NCBI GenBank assembly: GCA_028565635.1
Contig: JAOXYB010026057.1
Span: forward strand, 1 to 15,825
DNA length: 15,825 nt
DNA from: Phoronis ovalis
Taxonomy: Eukaryota; Phoronida; Phoronidae
Direction of reading: 5' to 3'
The position numbers and the translations under genes are program-made. Of this stretch, positions 7,477 to 15,825 are shown piece by piece. The notes under the pieces were generated by a model. The model was given only the letters and a program-made list of their open reading frames with translations. It had not been told where the DNA came from and ran no database searches. Numbering within the stretch: position 1 is the stretch's first letter; every line of letters begins with the position of its first letter.

Positions 7477-7523
7477 TGAAAATTTGAAATTTTCACTTAA
7501 AACATATTTTCTAAGAGAAAATA
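7477..7523. repeat. two adjacent perfect inverted repeats
   Basis: TGAAAATTT (7477-7485) and AAATTTTCA (7487-7495) are exact inverses around one G. Nine bases later TATTTTCT (7505-7512) and AGAAAATA (7516-7523) are exact inverses around AAG. Both are AT-rich, so chance is a real possibility. Confidence 0.6.
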
Positions 7524-7567
7524 AACTTTTAATTTAGTGATCCCATCCAGACCTGTATGTCATCACT

Positions 7568-7770
7568 TTCATTTGTTTGTCCATATTGCTAATAAACATG
7601 AAGCAATTGATGTTTGCAGGTCATTATAAACACCTAATCAGTCAACAATTTAGGACATAATGTAGATTAAGTCTTCTCACAGTGAGTCAAGTTTTGATGA
7701 GCTAATGGTGATCTGTATATCATAAACTTCAATGTTTGTCCACACACTGTTAACAAAACATGAACATTAG
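7568..7770. repeat. short diverged direct repeat, offset about 159 bp
   Basis: TGTTTGTCCA followed by an ATTGCTAATAAACATGAA-like segment at 7574 recurs as TGTTTGTCCA with CTGTTAACAAAACATGAA at 7733. Similarity covers roughly 40 bases and is gapped. Confidence 0.35.
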
Positions 7771-7854
7771 AAGTTTTGATGACTATCAACAGACAATCCA
7801 TCATCATTTGGCAAGTGGTTTGTACTTTCAAGAAAAGATATTACATCACCACAT

Positions 7855-7884
7855 TTCTCACCTCTTGAAGCAATTTGGTGAGAA
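7855..7884. repeat. 8-bp hairpin TTCTCACC/GGTGAGAA
   Basis: Arms 7855-7862 and 7877-7884 are exact inverses around a 14-base loop. No adjacent gene suggests a role. Confidence 0.5.
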
Positions 7885-9368
7885 TTTTCAAGACTGATGA
7901 TTAAATATGAAATGTGCTGTTTATCATTTTTAACATTTCAAAGTTTGGCAATTTGTTCATTTCTATCTATTTTTCAAAGAATCTTGAGATTAAGATATTC
8001 CCCTAATTGCAATATGCTTTATATAATATGATTGTATAAAAATTTTAGCAAAACAATGATAAAAATTTTGATTAAATTTAACTAGGGGTGTTCAGCAACA
8101 GTAAAAACCCCCAGACTGTAATGGGCTACTGCAAATATCAGATAACTGCATGTGATAATGGATCTCATCAAGGTGGCTTTAAAATTTCTTTTAAAAAATC
8201 AATTTTGGTAAGGCTGAACAAATGTTTCACCTCAGTTTTGAATTATTACAGACATTATATTGTATCTTTACATTTTATGCAAATACAAACATATTTTTAT
8301 AGTTTTACTATTTTGAATAGCGTTTGTTATAGAATATTCTTCTTTTGTTTATGAAATCTGACAAAACTTGTATCACTAACAAAAATATCTTGTGTCATGC
8401 TTTAAATATTTCTTCCTGTATTTTTTGTTTTCACTTTTCTTTTGCCCATTAAGAAAAAATATAAATGGGTTGCTGTCTTCCAAACTTGTGTTTAATTGCT
8501 ACACTTGTCCAATCTCCTTATGTAAATAAAACATTTTCACTCACACAGTAGATGGCTGTTTGAAAAATGTCTTAATGAACATTGGTTAGATTTTTTTCTA
8601 ATTAACTTTTATTAACAGCCATGTTTATTTTGTGTCTGTCAGTCATGCATGAAAATGCTAAAATTATGCACTTGTCAACATCTATCAAAAATTGTAAGCA
8701 GCAGATAAATATAGAAGTACATACAGATGTTAGAATATGCTACCATGGAGATGATTTTCTCAGACTTTTCTCTAATTATTTCTTATAACTCTTTGGAGAG
8801 AGAATCAACAGGTACAGTAAGGTTTCTTGTACTCAAGAAGTCAGAGATGGCTATAATTACAACTACTGTCTATAGATATTTTAAATTTAGTGTTTATTTT
8901 TTATTTGATTGTTTCCTTACATGATTGATTATGTCATAAGTTGCAATAATTCCTGCAGTCTTCCTATGTTTTTACATAAACAGTGTAGTCAATAAAAATT
9001 AAATTCTAAAAACCTACGTGAATGCAACTTTGAGAGTGATGCAAAATAAGATTATACAGTCATTTGTATAAAACAGTTACACTATGGCTCTTACTAAAAC
9101 TTCTAACCTGCCTAACATGGGACACATTCGTATTGCAATAATGTATGCGAAGAAACAACTATAATCGCTTTCTGAAGGTTAATAAAAATTCATAAAATCT
9201 TGTTGAGCCTAAAACTGTTTGTGCTATAACAACACACATTTTGATTGGTTTAATACGTACAATTTTTTGTTTGGCTTTATGGAACGAAACATGCATACAT
9301 GTATATTATTCAATAGCAGCTAATTAACTGTAGTATGCTAGAATTTACATTTGAAAAACGTAAACCTA
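7885..9368. other. AT-rich non-coding stretch with one weak exon-like tract
   Basis: No gene is supported. At 8086-8172 a GC-richer tract follows an acceptor-like TAACTAG and ends before GTGGCT, a weak donor. One frame is open and contains NPQTVMGYCKYQITACDNGS. The acceptor lacks a good pyrimidine tract, so I leave it unannotated. The rest is AT-rich. Confidence 0.5.
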
Positions 9369-9382
9369 CCACTAGAGGTCAG
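9369..9382 (+). promoter_or_regulatory. CTCF-like motif
   Basis: CCACTAGAGGTCAG matches 13 of 14 positions of CCASYAGRKGGCRS (T for G at position 11). It is the second such near-match in the window, pointing the opposite way to the one at 2490-2503. Binding is inference. Confidence 0.25.
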
Positions 9383-10757
9383 CCATCACTCAGGTACCTA
9401 TGTGTCAGTAACATTAAGAGTCAATATACATAATAAACTGCTGTGTTTAGTTTGCTAGTTGCTGATTACTAATATAGTGAAATTTAAGAAGGAGATTTAA
9501 ATGTATGCTAATAATTAATATTAAACAAGCAAAATAGTAGTAGTAATAACCGGAAACTGTTGAGTATTGATGCTATGCCGATAGTGTGTGATTTAACAAT
9601 GCTAGCTACATATAGCAATGCTGTAGACCGCAAAATAGGTTGCTCCATAGTTGAGTTAAGATCCTAAAATTGCATCAAATATATAAGCAAGTAAAAAGAC
9701 AATTTTTAGTTTGAATGTTTGTTGCAGTTTTAGTTATCCAGTGTGCAATTATTGCTTCCTGAATTCTTTGCTTTATTTGTTTATATAAGAGTCTTATCCC
9801 TGTATAAAGACAAGTCACACATCAAAGAATTGTCCCTAGTAGGAGAGCTTTTTTGATTATTTTTCTCTAATTACAATTTGACATGTCTATGTATGAGTGC
9901 TAGCACACCCAGATTACCAATGCTAAAACCCCACTGCTTTTAGCTAATGAAAGAATGTTTTAAACTTTTCACTACACTCAATAAAAATAATTGACTAAAA
10001 AGCTTTTGGGTTTTTGATAAGATTGTGTCGGGATCAAAGGTCTTGGGCGAGTAGAAAATTACTTTGTTGTGTTTCATAAAAGCAGTGACATCGTAACAGA
10101 GGGTTGATTGACTTTAAAAAAAATCCCGCTTTTGAAAAGATGTAAATTGCAAAAAAATTTAATACATTAAGTGGTTTTTATGAAAGACACTGATTTTGGC
10201 ATGTATTTCACTCCTGGCTAAGTTTGAATGCTATTATCAAAAGTGTGTGGGGCAACTATGATTAAAACTTGTTCCTTCTGGAAATCTCATTGTGAAGTTA
10301 TAAACACAAAGGTCATAGTGAAAAATTGCTGCATTTTAAATTTTTGCTAAATTAAATTTTAAACAGCTGTAACTTTATTTTTGCTTTGCCCATGCATGAA
10401 CATTTAAAATTACAAGTAATAAGTTTTATGCCAGTGAGTGAGTATATCCTTTTTAAAGAGCTGTTAACATAGCTGCTAGCACAAAAGGATCAATTTGTTC
10501 CTGTGATTTTTGGAATCACCACTAAACAATGCATACATGTCAATATATTATGAATATTTATGTATAGGATAAAAGTATTCTTTATAGTAACCTTATGAAC
10601 ATGACACTTTCTTGTTCTATTGCGTAAATGGAGTGAAACTGCAGAGAAAAAGTCTGGGCATAACAAAGCAAGCTTGTTTAAAAACAGTGTGCTATATTCT
10701 GTATGAATAATTTCATTTAGATCTTATCACAGGGCAAGCTTAACAATAATAGTAAAT
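9383..10757. other. AT-rich non-coding stretch
   Basis: No gene, element terminus or splice unit could be supported here. CG dinucleotides are sparse and stop codons are frequent in all frames. Confidence 0.55.
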
Positions 10758-10775
10758 TGAAGACTTAAGTCTTCA
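10758..10775. repeat. 18-bp perfect palindrome
   Basis: TGAAGACTTAAGTCTTCA reads identically on both strands. It is the longest gapless perfect palindrome I found and is not purely A/T, which makes chance less likely than for the AT palindromes. It could be a dimeric protein binding site; there is no supporting context. Confidence 0.7.
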
Positions 10776-12125
10776 TTGCTGGCTCTGTGTATTATTTAAT
10801 TGTGTATAAAAATGGCTTTCTTTATGTCGAATGCTATTCTCATAACAATATTTTAAAATACTAAATGTTATCACAAAGGTGACAAAATCATTTATAAACA
10901 GTAGACTTTGTATAAAATGACTTGTTAGTGTTTATAATTTATACTGTTCACTTAAAGCTGGCCAATAATGAATGAGGCTTCCTAATTCAATTTTCCTTCA
11001 GTTTTTCTGTGCACATAATTGATGCTAGAGATCTATTGTCATCCTTTATAACCCAGGATTTATACTGCATTATACATTATAAAAGCTTTTTCTATACACA
11101 CAAAAAGCCAGTCCTTTTCTTTGTACATAAAAATATACATTCCTTTTGTTAGGCTCGTCACCTAACTTATTAACGTCTAGAAAAGTAATCACAAAAATAC
11201 CTAAAGTTATTTTGCAATTGTTAAGTAGTCAAAATTATTCTGTCAACTACCCGCCCTGTGTTGTAAGGAGTATAGTACTTTTTATCTATAGTATTTTAAA
11301 ATCTTACGCTTCACTAATTTTCCATAATGATAAATTACGATAATAATCACACTTATATTTTATAATTTTACTGGGTAGTATTCTTCTTTTCTGCCTCACA
11401 AGTTTACAATTTTTTGGTATGATATCTTTTTTGGTTATTCCGGTGTTTTTCAGAAGTTTGGGTAAAACTGTAAAATTTTGAACCACAGTTTTCTAACAAG
11501 TTTTGTTCCACAATGTCGCATTTATTACCAAAGTAAGGAAAAGTCTGGATTTGGATATCCAAAAAATTTTGGAATTATTTCTAAAATATGTCCAGTTATC
11601 CTTTTGTTTTGCATGAACTAGATACTTCTTGTAATATTCGTAATTTGCTCTAAATTTTGCCAACACCATGCAACCGTTATACACGGACAATTGTTCTTTC
11701 TACAAACAGGGAAATGACTATGATTTTATATAATTCATTTGTAACATAATCTACTTTGAAACAGTGCTTTGTAGAAAAAAATAGATTACAATACTCGTGT
11801 AATTAGTGGAAAATAATTATCTCAGCTAAGTTATCTAATTAAACAGAAATGCCGCAGCAGATGAAATTGCAAATCATACTTCATGTCAATTAGCATTGTG
11901 TTTTTTCTAAATGGTACATTATTTTTTGTTTCTTAATTAATGAAGCAACTAAAAAGCACGTTAAAAAGTAATTAATTTAAAATGTATAGCTCTTAAAATG
12001 TTCATTTAATACTGTAGTTAAAAATAAGCTCGTAGCATGAAGTGCTATTGACAAGTTAGCTGCAAATTGTTTTTAATATTCTTTTTACTCTCTCAGGAAA
12101 AAAGTGTTTTTGTGCATTAATGAAA
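10776..12125. other. AT-rich non-coding stretch
   Basis: No gene is seen. It includes a 14-bp palindrome TTTGGATATCCAAA at 11550-11563. Short frames on both strands between 11140 and 11690 have random-like, K/N/I/F/Y-rich translations and no start or splice support. Confidence 0.55.
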
Positions 12126-12155
12126 TTGCTTAAAAACTGATGTGGTTTTAAGCAA
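12126..12155. repeat. 10-bp perfect hairpin
   Basis: TTGCTTAAAA (12126-12135) and TTTTAAGCAA (12146-12155) are exact inverses around the 10-base loop ACTGATGTGG. It resembles no terminator or element end I can tie to a neighbour. Confidence 0.55.
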
Positions 12156-13380
12156 ACTATGTTTCAGTTTTTATGCTATCAATGTAATATAAGTTTAAGG
12201 ATACAAAACTCGAATTTGTGTTTATAAAGACAGTATGGATGTTTCTGTTGTAACAGATTCCTGTTATATATGAAAGCTCACATGTTACTGTCCTTTACGC
12301 ATGATATAGCAAGGTATTACAAGGTGATATAAAGTCGTGTCCACTAAGTTTAGTGAGATTAATGGATATGAACTATTACTTGGCCTTTAAAAAAAGTTTA
12401 GAAATATCTGAGCACTTGCCTTGAAATAACCTTTAAATATTATAGTGGTATTATACTGACGGCAGTATTGTGTGATACTTATTCTGTTTATAAGTGATTA
12501 CAGTATATCGATGAATAGTTTTTTTATTGCTGTCCCTATGTATGTGACATAATAACGGTAGCAAAACATCTACAAATCATTTAATGTATTTTATGTGAGT
12601 CATTTTCAATCAATAAAGACCAGTTGATCGCCAAGTAGAGGAGCATGGAAAATATTATTAGCGCATGAAGTTTTTTACCTGATTATAGGTAGGTTTTCTA
12701 TTCTTTTGCACTGTAGCAGTTGGTGTAGGATTATGCATTTATTTTCATTCTATGTGGAACATGTTTGCTTTAATATGCAGATCTTGGACTCATAGTGTGG
12801 TTTCTTTTTTAATTGTTTTATTTTCATAGCTACTGGTTTGAGTCAGACAACTGTTTTTATAGTATAAACTCAGTTAATTACATTTCAAAATATCATCGTA
12901 ACAAATGGCTACCTTCCAAATAATGTTAATAATTATTAAAAAAATCATTTTTAACTCTACTTAATTATTTATTATTTTGATTCGTTTTAAATAGATTTAA
13001 TAAAGAATACATTATTGAAAAGAAAATTTTTTTTAATAATATATCAGATACTATCTTTTTACTAAAATACTTCCGGTCTTCCTGTTATTATAACTAGTTG
13101 AAATGTATTTCTAATTGTTACAACAAAAAAGAAACTTTTTTCATTTATTATTGCAATTCTTGGAGATTAGCATTAATTTTTCAAGGCGTTTGTCAATCAT
13201 TAGTAAAAGCAATGGGAATAACAGTGCCTATTTTGTTAATTAACATTTCACCATTCAGTATTTACACAGCCAGTGTATAGATTATTTGTAAATTGTAGTT
13301 ACAGACCCCACATTAAGGTAGTACTTCATGAAAAATTAATCGCACTTTGTATAAAATATTGATAAAAAAATACAAAGTTT
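12156..13380. other. AT-rich non-coding stretch
   Basis: No gene is seen. It contains a trivial ACCT-AGGT hairpin near 12678 and A/T-only tracts near 12925-13045. Confidence 0.55.
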
Positions 13381-13640
13381 ACTACTGAACACCCTAGGCA
13401 AGCATTGCAAGTCGCAGCAAACAGTATACATGGTTGGGGCCTCTACATTCAGCTCTTGTACGCATACCATGTTCATAAAGTTGGCAATGCATACACGTGT
13501 GTAGGGCATAAATGAAAAAGTCAGTTGCCCTACAACATGGATATTATACCTTGCAGAGCACTCATGGAAGTTTACTCTCTGCTTTAAATATATTGATATA
13601 GTCTGGCACATATTAATGCTGGAACACACTATGTGTTTAT
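13381..13640. other. GC-richer patch open on both strands
   Basis: This patch is noticeably richer in GC and CG than its surroundings. The minus strand is open for 97 codons (13336-13629, starting at an ATG), and the plus strand is open for about 50 codons from after a TAA at 13363 to a TGA near 13516, with plausible composition (including RQALQVAANSIHGWGLYIQ). Neither frame has both a start and splice support, and the minus frame is cysteine- and methionine-rich without a recognisable motif. A decayed mobile-element or gene fragment is the likeliest reading; I cannot choose a strand. Confidence 0.3.
13500..13534. repeat. 9-bp hairpin, weakly extended
   Basis: TGTAGGGCA (13500-13508) and TGCCCTACA (13526-13534) pair perfectly around a 17-base loop. 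Pairing continues outward only with a bulge and repeated mismatches (TG/CA, CA/TG, TA/TA pieces), so it falls short of a typical microRNA precursor. No known microRNA sequence is recognised. Confidence 0.4.
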
Positions 13641-15122
13641 ATGTTGCTCTGAATAAATTTGCATACTAAGCACTTTTGGTGTTGAACTTCCATATATGTT
13701 ATTGGCGTAACCCGAATTAACCCTATCAAACTTGAGATATTATAAAACCTGTCTATTTCTGTTTGTGTTTTTACTCGGGAGCTAGAAAAGGATTTTGTGT
13801 AAAGTTTACCTTAAATTCCATCTTTTAAATGTGTGGATGTTCAGTAGGGCAGCTCAAGTGATAGCATAATCCATCGAAAGTTATCGTTTACCTACGCAAT
13901 TAGGTGAGTTGTTAATATCGGTATATTTCTGGAAAGTCAGCACATAATTGATTTGATTTTCGCACAAATTAGCACTACTGTTATTGCATTAAAAATAGAT
14001 TGTGTATGTTTATTTTGGTGTATATGTTTTTAGTTACAGCGAGTGTCATCGATGGCTGCATCAACTAACTGAATTTCAAAGTTTGTTGCACTATCCAGAG
14101 ATAAAATATTCCTTCAAAGCTTAATCCATATGCAATAGCATAATTTCTTCTATTTCAAATGTGTTTTCTTCATGTACCATACAGAAATATTACTTCTGAA
14201 TTAAGTTTTACATGAATGCTGTTGATATCATGAGTAAATTTCCAGCAACTAGAAATCCTGCGCGAGTAAACGGAATTCCAGTGTTCGCCTTCTACCTGTC
14301 AGAAACTAAACTGATATTTTAATAAAGCTTGACTTTTCAGCATGTTGATTTAAGGCTTTGTCTCAGGCTATCCGATATTCCCAATACCTTTATATCAGAT
14401 CGGATGACCATCTATCTCATATTTTAGAAAATGATCATATATCTTGCAAATCTTTCTATTTGTTTTGTGATCTAAAATTTGTGTGAAGTGTAAAATAAAT
14501 ATGGATGCTGTGTTTTAAACATCTTTTGAGATATGTTTTGCATAATTTGTGGTTGATGTTTCAAGGTTTGTTAATAAATTATATATTAATTTGAATTATG
14601 GTCTGTTATTGTGCCTGGAAAATATCCTGGACTCAGACATTGAAACATCATTTTTACTGATAATAATTTGTAATAATTGTATTAAATTGAATGTACTAAG
14701 TATTTAAGATGGTTTCGCATCACATTTTAAAATTTTTCACTGTGTATACTATAGAGTAAGAAATCCAATTGTGGAACTTGGCTATTTCTGGTTTATAGCT
14801 TGTTAAACCATAGCCTTGTATATAATTATTAAAATTATTAAGGTTAGCACAAAAGAGTTTCTAATTTGTGTAATTAGGTATATAATGTATGGTCTTTCTC
14901 TGATCATGCTAAATGATTACACAGTTTTATGCAGAAATTATACTCATTGTCAACAGACTTTTTTTCTTGTTAGTAAGCTATAAGAATGGATAGGTAAAAT
15001 AATTATGAATAATACATTTATTTGTGCAAATAATAATATATCTGCTCCAAACATGTATATTCTTGATGAAGCAAATTGTGAACAGAAGAAGAGTTCATTA
15101 TCTTAGGAGTGATCAGTTAATA
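13641..15122. other. AT-rich non-coding stretch
   Basis: No gene is supported. It contains a 7-bp inverted repeat ATCCGAT/ATCGGAT at 14370-14376 and 14399-14405. The sequence is otherwise AT-rich with stops in all frames. Confidence 0.5.
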
Positions 15123-15163
15123 ACCCTTAGTAATAAGGGTGAGTAATTACACCTTATCCTATT
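15123..15163. repeat. two overlapping, mutually exclusive hairpins
   Basis: ACCCTTA (15123-15129) pairs perfectly with TAAGGGT (15134-15140) across the tetraloop GTAA. The second arm, as ATAAGGGTG, can instead pair with the downstream CACCTTAT with one bulge. The interval also holds the palindrome GTAATTAC (15143-15150). The structure is visible; any switching role is speculation. Confidence 0.45.
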
Positions 15164-15677
15164 TACCCATTCATTTCATTTCTTGTTGTTTTATCATAGG
15201 TTAATTGTCTTCTTTAAGAATACAGTTGAATTATTTTGTACATTTTTGCAGAAAAATATACCAAATGTTTTCTTGTATTTTTTCGGAATTATATGAATTT
15301 CACTAGATGGTTCTAAAATAATTTTTATGTACAAATGTTGTTTTTAGATGTGCAAGTTTCTTTTGGATATAAATTTTAGATGTTTGGCATTTGTCGCCTT
15401 CAAGTAAAATTGATGTTTCCATTATTTTTTTTTCATTTATTTTCTAGGTGACTTTTTAATATTTTTATTGGTTGAACCAAAATGCACTAAAAACAACTCT
15501 TGCTAGTATAATCTAGGTTTGAAAATTAATGCAATTTGCAAAAATGTGATTTCAATGTGCTTTGACTTTTGACATCACAAAAAAGTAGTTCAAAATGTTA
15601 GATAAGCATGCTTTACCACTACATTTTATGCTTCCGATTCCAAGAAGTAACAATGCAACCAAAAACAAAGTTCCTTT
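15164..15677. other. AT-rich stretch, possible 3' UTR of the edge gene
   Basis: If the minus-strand frame at the right edge is real, this would be its 3' untranslated region and downstream flank. On the minus strand AATAAA poly(A) signals occur at 15464-15469 and 15436-15441, a little over 200 nt beyond the stop codon. Such hexamers are common in AT-rich DNA, so they are only consistent, not decisive. Confidence 0.3.
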
Positions 15678-15825
15678 TTAATACGACTGCGAACCACCGT
15701 TTTCTAGACATTTCCATTTCACAAGCAGTTCGATTAATGATGCCAACCCTTTTGTTTCTGTCGGATCATCTTCAAATTTTTTTACAAGGTAAGTACTGGT
15801 CAAAGTAGACGTAGGATATAAGTTT
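15678..15825 (-). CDS. candidate C-terminal coding end of an unidentified gene, partial at right edge
   Basis: On the minus strand the frame is open from the window border for 48 codons to a TAA at 15678-15680. The peptide has a charged stretch and an amphipathic-looking segment (TKGLASLIELLVKW) and ends GGSQSY, a more natural composition than the antisense frame, which is rich in F and L. The tract has more CG dinucleotides than the AT-rich DNA to its left, consistent with coding sequence ending here. No family is recognised. Against it: the plus strand is open from 15608 to about 15788 and then meets CAAG|GTAAGTA (donor at 15789), a near-perfect 5' splice site, so a plus-strand exon is a serious alternative. 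The sequence beyond the border would settle which strand is coding. Confidence 0.35.
   Translation of the reverse strand, partial: NLYPTSTLTSTYLVKKFEDDPTETKGLASLIELLVKWKCLENGGSQSY

Noticed and set aside
8086-8172. Cassette exon with an 87-base open frame
   Set aside because: The acceptor lacks a real pyrimidine tract and the donor GTGGCT is weak; the frame may be chance.
13396-13450. SIHGWGLY word resembling the start of a SET domain
   Set aside because: The match is a few residues and the rest of the domain does not follow in any frame.
13484-13550. microRNA precursor around the 9-bp stem at 13500-13534
   Set aside because: Outer pairing is broken by a bulge and repeated A/C and A/G mismatches; no known microRNA is recognised.
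1-15825. CRISPR array, bacterial operon, tRNA or rRNA genes
   Set aside because: No regularly spaced short direct repeats with unique spacers, no ribosome-binding-site plus ORF pattern, and no complete cloverleaf or rRNA core sequence was seen on either strand.

Overview
The window looks like non-coding DNA from an invertebrate animal nuclear genome. It is AT-rich (roughly 30% GC by eye), has stop codons throughout in all frames, and shows no bacterial-style operons, ribosome binding sites, rRNA or tRNA genes. Diverged mobile-element fossils are present, and a few short tracts have spliceosomal GT-AG exon signals. Arrays of TGACCTTTTGACC-like words inside terminally structured non-autonomous elements resemble repeats familiar from molluscs and other lophotrochozoans, so a mollusc-like source is my best guess at low confidence. 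No complete, recognisable protein gene is present, and I name no gene.

Left third (1-5300). Two diverged copies of one repeat family lie in opposite orientation: copy A (about 803-1600, forward) and copy B (about 3943-4543, reverse). They share an end sequence, subterminal inverted repeats and internal repeated units rich in AGGTCA-type half-sites. Copy A keeps a perfect 10-bp hairpin at its right end. The layout fits Helentron-associated (HINE/DINE-1/pearl-like) non-autonomous elements. Between and beside them are a 24-bp coding-periodic tandem repeat (2250-2305), a diverged direct duplication (about 2990-3180), an exon-like tract with strong splice signals (2863-2919), a Kozak-ATG tract followed by a GTAAGT donor (3509-3553) inside a GC-richer island, and a long foldback element with 121-bp arms (4802-5072).

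Middle (5300-13300). This part is mostly featureless AT-rich sequence with scattered short perfect inverted repeats (two adjacent ones at 7477-7523; others at 7855-7884, 10758-10775 and 12126-12155), one compositionally unusual 36-codon open frame (5597-5707), and one of two CTCF-like motifs (9369-9382; the other is at 2490-2503).

Right end (13300-15825). A GC-richer patch at 13380-13640 is open on both strands and contains a 9-bp hairpin. At the right edge, the minus strand is open from the border to a stop at 15678-15680. It may be the C-terminal coding end of a gene entering from the right, but the plus strand of the same DNA is also open and carries a good splice donor, so the coding strand is unsettled.

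Overall, the window is best read as intron or intergenic DNA with decayed transposable elements and at most a few short exons. I see no convincing new biological system. The inverted pair of half-site-rich elements and the foldback element are the most informative structures.
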